This document shows, piece by piece, positions 6,901-14,874 of a stretch of 34,020 nucleotides of DNA. Source of the DNA: Gallionella sp. (lineage in GTDB: Bacteria; Pseudomonadota; Gammaproteobacteria; Burkholderiales; Gallionellaceae). The notes under the pieces were generated by a model. That model did no database searches. It worked only from the letters and a program-made list of their open reading frames with translations, and was not told the DNA's origin. The stretch's first letter is position 1; each line of letters starts with the position of its first letter. The DNA lies in contig JAUSNM010000004.1 of the NCBI GenBank assembly GCA_030645535.1, positions 1-34,020 of the forward strand, written 5' to 3'. The translations under genes and the position numbers were made by a program.

Positions 6901-8141
6901 GCTGCTGTACCCTCGACAGGCAAGGTGAGTTCGGTGACGGCGCCGCCACCTTCCCGATTATACAGGCGCACCGTGCCTCCCAAGCGTTCTATCGTGGCGT
7001 TGGCGAGGAACAGCCCGAGTCCTCGTCCTTCTGTCTTGGTGGTGAAGAAGGCCGATCCCGCCTTGAGCAATACTTCTTCACTCAGCCCGGCACCGTAATC
7101 GCGTATTTCCAGTATGAAATTCGAGCTGTCGTGGCGGGTGTTGATTTCGATAGCCTGCACACTGGCATCCGCAGCGTTGTTGAGCAGGTTCATCAGCGCG
7201 GCGCGCAAGGTGACATCCACGCTGATCAGCGGGGCAGGCTTGTCGCCGTCGTAACGGTACTGTGCAGTGGGACGCAACAACTGCCATTCATCCAGCACGT
7301 CGGACATCAATTCATCAGCGCCTTGAATTGTGGTCGTGCCGCTGTCCTGCGCGTTCAGCATGATCTTGTCGAGAATGCGCCGGCAGGCGCGCACCTGCTC
7401 GTCGAGCAGGGTCAGGTTGCCTTGCAGTTGTTCGTCATCGACTTCGTGCTGCAATTCGCCGATGACCACCGCCATGGTGGACAGCGGGGTGCCCAGTTCA
7501 TGTGCCGCACCTGCCGCCTGCGTGCCTAGGGCGACGATGCGCTCGTTGCGCAGAATCTCTTCGCGCACCTGCACCAGCAATTCATCACGGGAGCGCACCT
7601 CCTGGGCCATTTTCACCACGAAATATGCCACTACCACCGCGCTGATGACAAAGCCTGTCCACATGCCCATCACATGGGTATTGAAGGCGTTGTCCATGTC
7701 CTGATGATTGTGGGGCAGGGGAATGTGATAGGCCATCAACCAGCTGTAGCAGGCGGTAGTGAGCGCGGCCATGCCCCAGGTATAACGGGCTGGCAGTGTG
7801 GCGGCCGCGATGACCAGCGGCAGCATATAGATGGATACAAACGGATTGGTCGAGCCGCCCGCGTAATAGAGCAGGAAACTGAGCGCGAATACATCGATGC
7901 TCAATTGCGCGAATAATTCAAGGTTGGTCACAGGCCGGCTGCTGCGAAGGCGCAACAGGGTGAGGAAATTGATTGCCGCAAGTGTCGCGATGCAGGCCAG
8001 CATCGGCAGCCATTCCAGCTCCAGTTCCAGTACTTTCCAGACGGCCAGCAGCGTGAATGCCTGCACCGCGACAGCCAGGCTGCGCAAATTAACCAGACGC
8101 CGCAACTGAATGTGGCCGGGCAATGAAGAAAATATATTCAT
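6897..8141 (-). CDS. regB: Redox-sensing histidine kinase, RegB/PrrB family
   Basis: Membrane kinase of 414 residues from the ATG at 8141. Six probable transmembrane segments fill residues 15-175. Between them lies GGSTNPF (95-101), matching the GGxxNPF ubiquinone-binding heptapeptide of RegB. The H-box GAAHELGTPLST places the phosphorylated histidine at 214, and C253 in ACRRIL matches the redox-active cysteine of RegB (CRxIL). A HATPase domain with DYGAGLSEE and GRGLGLFLANAT follows. All diagnostic residues for quinone and thiol redox sensing are kept. The gene is co-translated with regA and divergent from a copper chaperone, consistent with control of terminal oxidase assembly. Confidence 0.95.
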   Translation of the reverse strand: MNIFSSLPGHIQLRRLVNLRSLAVAVQAFTLLAVWKVLELELEWLPMLACIATLAAINFLTLLRLRSSRPVTNLELFAQLSIDVFALSFLLYYAGGSTNPFVSIYMLPLVIAAATLPARYTWGMAALTTACYSWLMAYHIPLPHNHQDMDNAFNTHVMGMWTGFVISAVVVAYFVVKMAQEVRSRDELLVQVREEILRNERIVALGTQAAGAAHELGTPLSTMAVVIGELQHEVDDEQLQGNLTLLDEQVRACRRILDKIMLNAQDSGTTTIQGADELMSDVLDEWQLLRPTAQYRYDGDKPAPLISVDVTLRAALMNLLNNAADASVQAIEINTRHDSSNFILEIRDYGAGLSEEVLLKAGSAFFTTKTEGRGLGLFLANATIERLGGTVRLYNREGGGAVTELTLPVEGTAA

Positions 8142-8172
8142 AGTCGCGATTGTAATCGTATCGCGGAGCTGG

Positions 8173-8211
8173 CAGGGTGCGACAAGATGTCGCACCCTGT
8201 TTAAGTGCGAC
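8173..8211. promoter_or_regulatory. RegA/PrrA-like palindromic operator between regB and PCuAC gene
   Basis: A 12-bp perfect inverted repeat with a 3-nt loop (8173-8184 and 8188-8199) contains GTGCGAC and its complement GTCGCAC; a third half-site GTGCGAC follows at 8205-8211. Known PrrA/RegA sites are paired GCGNC/GNCGC half-sites with variable spacing, and GCGAC-AAGAT-GTCGC here fits. Placed 32 bp before regB and about 100 bp before the chaperone promoter, it could serve autoregulation and control of the chaperone. The perfect stem could also be a terminator-like hairpin. Confidence 0.55.
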
Positions 8212-8252
8212 ATCTTTTAGCTACGGCAGTTCTGATATTTTTGTCTTCGCAG

Positions 8253-8285
8253 AAAGAAGTGCACTCAATTTGAATGCACTTCTTT
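8253..8285. promoter_or_regulatory. Second inverted repeat upstream of the PCuAC promoter
   Basis: An 11-bp perfect inverted repeat (AAAGAAGTGCA 8253-8263 and TGCACTTCTTT 8275-8285) surrounds an 11-nt centre that is itself partly palindromic (TCAATTTGA). It ends about 28 bp before the TATAAT at 8314, a position that suits an activator or repressor operator. The protein that would bind it is unknown. Confidence 0.45.
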
Positions 8286-8313
8286 TGGCAAACATCCGGT
8301 TATTTGTAACGGG

Positions 8314-8319
8314 TATAAT
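8314..8319 (+). promoter_or_regulatory. -10 element of the PCuAC gene
   Basis: A perfect TATAAT 29 bp before the start codon. There is no recognisable -35 hexamer at the proper distance (TTGGCA at 8285-8290 is 23 bp away), which suits a promoter needing an activator; the inverted repeats upstream are candidates for its site. Confidence 0.45.
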
Positions 8320-8348
8320 TCGCGTTTTAAATTTGACGGAAACTGATC

Positions 8349-8831
8349 ATGACCAAATTAATTAAACTGTGTGCTTTGCTGGGCGCGATGTTGCTGAGTG
8401 CCAGTGTTTATGCGGCCGACATTCAGGTTGAAGGCGCCTGGGCGCGCGCCACGGCCCCCGGTCAGGATACGGCGATGGTGGATTTGGTTATCACCAGTGC
8501 GAAAGAGGCCAGTCTGACAGGATTTTCCTGCCCGGCCTGCAAAACGGCGGAAATGCACAGCATGACGCACGACAACGGCATGATGAAAATGCGCGAAGTA
8601 AAATCTATCGAGCTGCCAGCCGGCCGTCGCGTTGCTTTGGGCGAGAGCGGATATCACCTGATGCTGATTGGCTTGAAGGCACCACTCAAGGCAGGTGACA
8701 GCGTGCCTTTGACGCTGAACATCAAAGTCGGTAATAAAGATGTGGTTAAGGTTGAAGTTGTGGCGCAAGTTAAACCGCTGACTGACGCTGCGATGCAGCA
8801 AGGCGAACACATGCACCATATGCACCACTAA
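8349..8831 (+). CDS. Periplasmic copper chaperone PCu(A)C
   Basis: A secreted protein of 160 residues (signal peptide about 1-22, cleavage near VYAA) of the PCuAC/DUF461 family, which delivers Cu(I) to the CuA or CuB centres of cytochrome oxidases. The family copper motif H-x10-M-x21-H-x-M is exact: H70, M81, H103, M105. Two features differ from the usual protein: a CPAC pair (C61, C64) just before the first ligand, and a short Met/His tail ending EHMHHMHH that may hold a second copper. It is divergent from regB and shares an upstream region with a RegA-like palindrome. Rhodobacter has a different copper chaperone (SenC) next to regA, so the functional link is plausible. Confidence 0.93.
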   Translation: MTKLIKLCALLGAMLLSASVYAADIQVEGAWARATAPGQDTAMVDLVITSAKEASLTGFSCPACKTAEMHSMTHDNGMMKMREVKSIELPAGRRVALGESGYHLMLIGLKAPLKAGDSVPLTLNIKVGNKDVVKVEVVAQVKPLTDAAMQQGEHMHHMHH

Positions 8832-9171
8832 TAATCTTTGCCGGGGCAACCCGGAAGATTTGCGGGGAGCGGCCCCGCCGCCGGTGCCTTTCTTTGCACG
8901 GCCAAAGAAAGGCACTAAAGAAACGCCGCCCCGGTTTGCCGCGCTGTTGGCGTTCCCTCGCTAGTCCGCAAACAAGCGGGGCTGTGCAACTCGCCCTGGC
9001 GGTGCGCACAAACCGCGCCCCTCTGCGGAGCTCAAACAGTGCGCGCCGAAACCCACCGCTTGTTTGCGACTACCTTCGGCGGCGCACAGGGGAGATGGGC
9101 GGTGCGCATGGCAAGTATCAACGAAATAAGAATCGACTGGCTCACGGTAATTCGAACCTGATCCTAATTTA
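8832..9171. repeat. Interspersed intergenic element with 13-bp hairpin
   Basis: This 340-bp gap has no gene. It is GC-rich and contains a perfect 13-bp inverted repeat with a 6-nt loop (8884-8896 and 8903-8915, arms GTGCCTTTCTTTG/CAAAGAAAGGCAC) within text of the kind found in many copies between genes of betaproteobacteria. A structurally related hairpin is at 10107-10142. The two bracket the toxin-antitoxin pair and the methyltransferase stub. No transposase is present. Confidence 0.6.
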
Positions 9172-9510
9172 TCACGCCCCCAGCAGACGATCTAGAGCCT
9201 GTTTTACCCGGCCAGTATCTTCCGCATCGAGCTGCCCCAACCTGCCATGCACCAGACGATGATCCAGCGTGAACAGCTTAAACCGTACCTTGGATGGCGC
9301 AGGCAACCCGGCGGCGTGCAAATTGCGCACCACACAATCCAGCGGCCAAGCCGAATGCGCTTCAGACGTAATCATCGCCATCACCGAATGACCGGCAGGT
9401 GCATTAAATATCTCCTCATCCGACAAAATCAGCGCAGGCCGGCTTTTGCTTGCATCTTTATCGCTGAACGGAAAGGGCACGCGCACCACCTCGAATTGTT
9501 TATAGGTCAC
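9172..9510 (-). CDS. MazF/PemK-type toxin
   Basis: A 112-residue protein of the MazF/PemK-like endoribonuclease family, read from a GTG start (9508-9510). The beginning YKQFEVVRVPFPFSDKDASK followed by SRPALILSDE matches the conserved first strand and the R-P-x-[LV] motif. I prefer the GTG because AGAGGG lies upstream and homology begins there; an earlier TTG-type start (9546) adds unrelated residues. It overlaps the antitoxin gene by 11 bp, as is usual for type II pairs. Such toxins usually cleave mRNA at short sites; the specificity here is unknown. Confidence 0.82.
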   Translation of the reverse strand: MTYKQFEVVRVPFPFSDKDASKSRPALILSDEEIFNAPAGHSVMAMITSEAHSAWPLDCVVRNLHAAGLPAPSKVRFKLFTLDHRLVHGRLGQLDAEDTGRVKQALDRLLGA

Positions 9511-9709
9511 GGTAAGCCCTCTCGTCCGCCTCGCTAGACCACTCACTCAAGGTTTGGTCAATCCCGGCAAGGTAGGCCGCACCGTCAGTGGCTTCATCTG
9601 CATTCTCGCGTGCCGCCAGAAATTCCACGAAATCCAGCACCTCGGCCATGCGCTGCTCGCTCAGTTTCTCCAATTTTTCATCAATACGTTGCTTCAACTG
9701 TGCGTTCAT
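9500..9709 (-). CDS. Antitoxin of the MazF-type pair (DUF2281-like)
   Basis: A 69-residue acidic protein that starts with an alpha-helical stretch (MNAQLKQRIDEKLEKLSEQR) and contains VLDFVEFLAARE, the pattern of DUF2281-type antitoxins in which the C-terminal part wraps the toxin. It precedes and overlaps the toxin gene, the usual order that lets the labile antitoxin be made first. No classic AbrB or RHH DNA-binding motif is obvious, so autoregulation cannot be judged from sequence. Confidence 0.75.
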   Translation of the reverse strand: MNAQLKQRIDEKLEKLSEQRMAEVLDFVEFLAARENADEATDGAAYLAGIDQTLSEWSSEADERAYRDL

Positions 9710-9767
9710 TTTTCACCTCGCGTTAAGCTCACCATCTGTTCAACATAATACCTGCTCGGTGAAACAA

Positions 9768-9965
9768 TCATCGCGCCATTCCTCCGAACCGGTTTGTCAG
9801 AAATTCAGGAATTCTTTCAAAAGCGACATTCGGCGCTTCCACACGCTGCCTGATTTGTCCGGGCTGCCATGAATACACCAACAGCCCGAATTTCGGCTTG
9901 CGGTCACGCTCGCGCAGCAAGCGCAAAAGCTCATCTTTACTGTACTGGTCGTAATTGTCCGCCAC
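9768..9965 (-). pseudogene. Stub of a site-specific DNA methyltransferase N-terminus
   Basis: From a GTG at 9965 the frame reads ADNYDQYSKDELLRLLRERD followed by RKPKFGL, which I recognise as the conserved beginning of adenine-specific DNA methyltransferases of the type III (Mod) kind. After about residue 27 the similarity stops, where the family continues VWERDEIE-like and then to its catalytic DPPY motif; here a different 38-residue tail follows (LVYSWQPGQIRQRVEAP and on) and a stop. The full enzyme has over 600 residues, so this is a truncated remnant. The origin of the tail is unknown. It lies between interspersed repeats and a toxin-antitoxin pair, pointing to a decayed restriction-modification island. 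Confidence 0.6.
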
Positions 9966-11195
<1,230 letters not shown>

Positions 11196-11196
<1 letters not shown>

Positions 11197-11858
11197 TGAC
11201 TTCCCCGCTGTGGATTTTTGATCTGGACAACACGCTGCACGATGCGAGTCCGCACATTTTTCCGCACATCAACCGCAGCATGACCGCTTATTTGCAGGAA
11301 CATCTGCAACTGGATGAGGCCAGCGCAAATGCGCTGCGTCAGCATTACTGGCATCGGTATGGCGCTACCTTGAGCGGCATGATGCGCCACCACGGCACCG
11401 ATCCCGATCATTTCTTGTGGCACACGCATCAGTTTCCGGCGCTCGAAGAAATGGTGGTGCGTTTTCCGCGCCTGCGCCCTGTTTTGCGCGCGTTGCCGGG
11501 CAAAAAAATCGTATTCTCAAATGCGCCGCAGCACTACGCGCTGGCCGTGCTGAAACTGTTGAAAGTTGCGGACTTGTTCGATGACGTGGTGGCGGTCGAA
11601 CAAACGCGCTATCGTCCCAAACCGGACTTCGCAGGCTTCAGGCATGTGATGAGGCGGCATCGCGTCAGGGCCGCGCAGTGTGTCATGGTCGAAGACAGTC
11701 TGGAAAATCTGCTGGCGGCGAAACGCCTGGGGATGCGCACGGTCTGGGTGAATGCGGGCAATAAGTATCCGGCCTGTGTGGATGTGAAGATAAGCGATAT
11801 CATGCAGTTGCCGGGTGTCATGCACCGGGTGTTAAACAAATCCAGGGAGCACATATGA
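11196..11858 (+). CDS. HAD-family pyrimidine 5'-nucleotidase
   Basis: A 220-residue HAD hydrolase of the SDT1/PHM8 type, which dephosphorylates pyrimidine nucleoside monophosphates. The four HAD motifs are visible: FDLDNTL (D9, D11), IVFSNA, the lysine in RYRPKPDF, and MVEDSLENL. It starts with GTG at 11196, one base inside the argB stop, and ends with an ATGA overlap with the next gene, so its translation is coupled to both. Placement after argB is common in betaproteobacteria. The exact substrate is inferred from subfamily resemblance. Confidence 0.87.
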
Positions 11859-12967
11859 TTCTGATCCTCAGTTCCAATGTTAGTGAAAAACCGCAGGAAT
11901 ACCAGGCTTTGCTGTCGCATCTGGCATTGATGCAGGGTATACAGACGCGCGTGCATGTTGAGCGCGGTCAGGAGCTGACGGTCACGGAAATCTATCTGAT
12001 CGGCAACACCAAACAACTGGATATCGCGGACATGCAGAGTCTGCCCTGCGTCGAACGCGTGGTGCGCGTCTCGGAGGAATATCGCATACTCGGGCGTCAC
12101 CGTGACGATCAGCGGCCCACCCATTTCGAATATAACGGCGTGCGTTTCGGTCATGACACCTTGCACCTGTTTGCCGGTTTGTGCGCGGTGGACAATCGCG
12201 AGCATGTCGAGATCATGCTCCGCGCGCTGCGCGATAACGGTCAGGTGTGTACCCGCATGGGCGCCTACAAGCCGCGCACCAGTCCTTACGCATTTCAGGG
12301 GCATGGCAAGAATTGCCTGCCCTATGTATTTGAATTGGCCGGTAAATACGGCATCAAAGTGATGGCGATGGAAATCACTCACGAATCGCACCTCGATGAA
12401 ATCAACGAGGCGCTGCATCAGACAGGGGAGCCTACCGGCGTGATGTTGCAAATCGGCACGCGCAACACCCAGAACTTCGAACTGCTGAAAATCGTCGGTC
12501 GTCAAACCAAGATGCCGGTGCTGCTCAAGCGCGGTTTCGGCATCACGCTGGACGAATCGCTGAATGCGGCGGAATATCTGGCGTCCGAAGGCAATCGAAA
12601 TGTGGTGTTTTGCCTGCGCGGCATGAAGACCAATATGGCCGATCCGCATCGAAATTTTGTTGATTTTGCGCATGTGCCGGTGGTGAAACGCCTGACGCGG
12701 ATGCCGGTGTGCGTTGATCCGTCGCATTCGGTAGGCTCTCGCGCAGCGTCGCCTGACGGTATCATGGACATGATGCATGTCACGGCTCAAGGTGTTTTGG
12801 CGGGGGCCAACATGGTGCTGGTGGACTTTCATCCTGCACCGCCCACGGCGCTGGTAGACGGCCCGCAAGCGATGTTGTTGAAAGAGTTGCCCTACTTTCT
12901 GGAAGACGTGCAGATCGCAAGGGATGCGTATCTTAAACGGGTCGAGCTGCGGCAGCGTCAAGAGTAG
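11855..12967 (+). CDS. Divergent class I-beta DAHP synthase-like protein
   Basis: A 370-residue member of the DAHP/KDO8P synthase family (I-beta, AroA-Q type), which condenses PEP with erythrose 4-phosphate at the start of the shikimate pathway. An N-terminal ferredoxin-like regulatory domain (about 1-75) precedes the TIM barrel with KPRTSPYAFQG (139-149), IGTRNTQNFELL and LLKRG. Metal ligands of the Thermotoga enzyme map to C110, H291 and D335, but its glutamate (IEVHPEP) is D324 (VDFHPAP), GPCSVES is GLCAVDN, and CERG is CLRG. The fold is therefore clear but the activity may be altered. The gene is coupled by ATGA to the nucleotidase. A true aromatic-pathway DAHP synthase may lie elsewhere. 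Confidence 0.75.
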   Translation: MILILSSNVSEKPQEYQALLSHLALMQGIQTRVHVERGQELTVTEIYLIGNTKQLDIADMQSLPCVERVVRVSEEYRILGRHRDDQRPTHFEYNGVRFGHDTLHLFAGLCAVDNREHVEIMLRALRDNGQVCTRMGAYKPRTSPYAFQGHGKNCLPYVFELAGKYGIKVMAMEITHESHLDEINEALHQTGEPTGVMLQIGTRNTQNFELLKIVGRQTKMPVLLKRGFGITLDESLNAAEYLASEGNRNVVFCLRGMKTNMADPHRNFVDFAHVPVVKRLTRMPVCVDPSHSVGSRAASPDGIMDMMHVTAQGVLAGANMVLVDFHPAPPTALVDGPQAMLLKELPYFLEDVQIARDAYLKRVELRQRQE

Positions 12968-13067
12968 GGCAATGACTACCTTATATAAGAAATTTCTCAG
13001 TTAAATTCACGAAAAAGAGCGTTATTTGTCACGAATTGGTAACATTTGCCTGCAATTTTAGTATTTG

Positions 13068-13096
13068 TTGACTGTGACGGCATGGCGCAATATCAT
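13068..13096 (+). promoter_or_regulatory. Sigma70-type promoter of the DUF2934 gene
   Basis: TTGACT (13068-13073) and TATCAT (13091-13096) are separated by exactly 17 bp and stand 47 bp before the ATG at 13144. GGGAGA provides the ribosome-binding site at 13130-13135. Confidence 0.55.
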
Positions 13097-13143
13097 GCAT
13101 CGTTGCAAGGGTTTTTTGGACTGTCATCAGGGAGATTGCGATC

Positions 13144-13518
13144 ATGGTAGAAGAAAAGAAGAAACCAGCCGTAAAAAAAACGGTTGCCAGCAAAGTTGCA
13201 TCAGGTAGCGAAGTCAAGGTCACGAAAGTAGCTGCCAAGAAAGCACCGGCAGCGAAAGCGGTTAAGTCAACAATGTGGCCTTTCCCCGAGGCTGAAAAAG
13301 TAGCCGCACCGGCAAAGAAAGTCGCAGCGAAAACAGCTGCTGTTCCTAAGGCCAAGCCCGTTAAAAAACAAAAAATGGCTCAGCCATCGGCTCAGGAACG
13401 TTACCGCATGGTCGAAACGGCCGCGTACTACATCGCCGAACGTTCAGGTTTTCAAGGTTGTACGACCGACCATTGGGCCGCAGCCGAACTCGAAATTGCA
13501 AACAAGCTGGCCAGTTAA
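13144..13518 (+). CDS. DUF2934 protein with histone-H1-like Lys/Ala-rich N-terminus
   Basis: A 124-residue protein in two parts. Residues 1-80 are Lys/Ala/Val-rich with repeated VKKT, AAKKA and PAKK motifs, strongly basic and like the tails of bacterial histone-H1-like proteins (AlgP, Hc1). Residues 82-124 (ERYRMVETAAYYIAERSGFQ to DHWAAAELEIANKL) form a DUF2934 domain, a short helical domain of unknown function often fused to such tails in proteobacteria. DNA binding or nucleoid condensation is inferred from charge only. It has its own promoter and a strong terminator, so it is a monocistronic unit. Confidence 0.85.
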   Translation: MVEEKKKPAVKKTVASKVASGSEVKVTKVAAKKAPAAKAVKSTMWPFPEAEKVAAPAKKVAAKTAAVPKAKPVKKQKMAQPSAQERYRMVETAAYYIAERSGFQGCTTDHWAAAELEIANKLAS

Positions 13519-13538
13519 CGCCTTTTGTTTGGAATTTA

Positions 13539-13573
13539 AAAACCGCACGAGATGTACATCGTGCGGTTTTTTT
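13539..13573 (+). terminator. Rho-independent terminator after the DUF2934 gene
   Basis: A 12-bp stem (AAAACCGCACGA and TCGTGCGGTTTT) around an 8-nt loop is followed by further T residues to 13573, 20 bp after the stop. The loop GATGTACA is partly self-complementary. The A-rich left arm makes it bidirectional in principle. Confidence 0.92.
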
Positions 13574-13678
13574 ATGATTGCTGTTCAGGCGTGTTGGTCA
13601 TGACTTCTGGTTCTGTGCTGCGCGCTGATGCGCCGTGTATGCTATCTTTACATATCCTTTCCCCGTTGCCGTAATGCC

Positions 13679-14626
13679 ATGAGCCTGTTTGCCCTGATCG
13701 TCGCGCTGTTGCTGGAGCAACTCCGGCCACTGTCTTCGCGTAAATACCTGTATGACTGGCTGTTCAGCTATGTCGATTATTTTCAGCATCACTTCAATTC
13801 GGGAGAATACAGCCACGGCAAGACCGCCTGGTGGCTGGCTGTTTTGCCGATGCTTGCAGGCGGGGTGCTGGTGTTCTGGGGCTTGTATTACCTGCACCCG
13901 ATACTCGCCTGGGCGTTTAACGTGGTCGCGTTGTATCTGAGTCTGGGATTTGGCCAATTCAGCCATTGCTTTACCGATATTCAACAGGCATTGCGCAGCG
14001 GCAAAATTGATGAGGCGCGCGAACTTTTATCCACGCTGCGGGGGCGGGCGTCAGATGAGTTAAACGCCGAAGAAGTCGCCCGTGTCACGATTGAAGTGTC
14101 ACTGGTAGCCTTGCTTCACCATCTGTTTGGCGTGATTGTGTGGTTCGTGTTGTTCAGTTTGCTGGGATTGGGCGGCGCTGCGGGCGCGTTGTTCTATTGT
14201 CTGTGTCTAGCACTGCGTGCGCATTGGGTGGATGATCTCAACGCCCTGGATCCGGGCGATGCGCAATTCGACGGATTTGCGCGAGAAATGTCTGCACGTC
14301 TGGAATGGTTGCCCATCCGCCTGACTGCCGCAACCTTCGCCGTGGTGGGAAATTTCGAGGATACCGTGTACTGCTGGCGTTCCCAGGCGGCACTCTGGCC
14401 CGACAGCGAACTGGGTGTTTTATTGGCCAGCGCTGCGGGTGCGTCAGGCGTGCGTTTGGGGCTGCCGATCATGCAGGACGGTGCGCGTCTGGATCGACCT
14501 GAGCTGGGTGTCAGTGACAAGAGTAATGACGATGCCCTGCACTGCACCATCCGTCTGGTGTGGCGTTCAGTGGTGTTCATGCTGGTCATCCTGTTCATGC
14601 TGACGCTGGCGAGTCTGCTGCGCTAG
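13679..14626 (+). CDS. CobD/CbiB-like integral membrane protein (AmpE-type)
   Basis: A 315-residue membrane protein of the CobD/CbiB/AmpE superfamily, read from the ATG at 13679 (an earlier in-frame ATG-like start at 13628 gives an atypical leader). It begins MSLFALIVALLLEQLRPLSS, typical of the betaproteobacterial family. Probable membrane segments are at 1-15, 55-100, 145-190 and the C-terminus (about 290-312). In enterobacteria AmpE is a regulatory membrane protein linked to beta-lactamase induction; CbiB acts in cobamide synthesis. No cobalamin genes are nearby, so the first type is more likely. The stop is followed at once by a 7-bp-period array. Confidence 0.78.
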   Translation: MSLFALIVALLLEQLRPLSSRKYLYDWLFSYVDYFQHHFNSGEYSHGKTAWWLAVLPMLAGGVLVFWGLYYLHPILAWAFNVVALYLSLGFGQFSHCFTDIQQALRSGKIDEARELLSTLRGRASDELNAEEVARVTIEVSLVALLHHLFGVIVWFVLFSLLGLGGAAGALFYCLCLALRAHWVDDLNALDPGDAQFDGFAREMSARLEWLPIRLTAATFAVVGNFEDTVYCWRSQAALWPDSELGVLLASAAGASGVRLGLPIMQDGARLDRPELGVSDKSNDDALHCTIRLVWRSVVFMLVILFMLTLASLLR

Positions 14627-14631
14627 ATGCA

Positions 14632-14666
14632 GACGTAAGTCGTTAGACGCTAGGCTCTAGTTGTCG
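14632..14666. repeat. Heptanucleotide array after the CobD-like gene
   Basis: Five units of exactly 7 bp (GACGTAA, GTCGTTA, GACGCTA, GGCTCTA, GTTGTCG) begin 5 bp after the stop codon. A complementary array (TAACGAC type) lies at 14838-14872 next to the convergent permease gene. The same family recurs at 32592-32741. Confidence 0.75.
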
Positions 14667-14730
14667 CTGCACGACTTCTGTTGTCTGTCATCTGCTGTGA
14701 GGGAAGCTAGGGAAATGCTGAACAAATCAT

Positions 14731-14822
14731 CCGTTCGCCCTGAGCTTGTCGAAGGGTTTTCGTAACAATATGATTGTTATGAATTTAATCTGATCATGGT
14801 TCGACAGGCTCACCACGAACGG
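14731..14822. repeat. Palindromic interspersed repeat (CCGTTCG...CGAACGG type)
   Basis: The ends are inverted copies: CCGTTCGCCCTGAGCTTGTC followed by GAAGGG on the left, and TTCGACAGGCTCACCACGAA followed by CGG on the right, with a 43-bp AT-rich middle. The sequence is of a very common proteobacterial intergenic repeat type containing the GAGCTTGTCGAA core. A second copy lies at 17433-17549. Confidence 0.8.
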
Positions 14823-14837
14823 ATTAAATCAGTGGCA

Positions 14838-14872
14838 GCCTAGTCGTTGCCAACTAACGACTAGCTACTGCT
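14838..14872. repeat. Heptanucleotide array at the 3' end of the permease gene
   Basis: Five 7-bp units (GCCTAGT, CGTTGCC, AACTAAC, GACTAGC, TACTGCT) end 2 bp before the stop codon of the permease gene at 14875. TAACGAC within it is the complement of GTCGTTA in the array at 14632-14666, so the two convergent genes carry oppositely oriented copies. Confidence 0.7.
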
Positions 14873-14874
14873 TT

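Noticed and set aside
8358-8915. A 185-codon minus-strand frame
   Set aside because: It is antisense to the PCuAC gene, which has a signal peptide and an exact copper motif.
8832-9171. Insertion sequence
   Set aside because: There is an inverted repeat but no transposase frame or target duplication; it fits a non-coding interspersed element.
11609-12961. A 450-codon open frame on the minus strand
   Set aside because: It is fully antisense to the DAHP-synthase-like gene and the HAD gene, is rich in His/Arg/Gln as frame shadows are, and matches no family.
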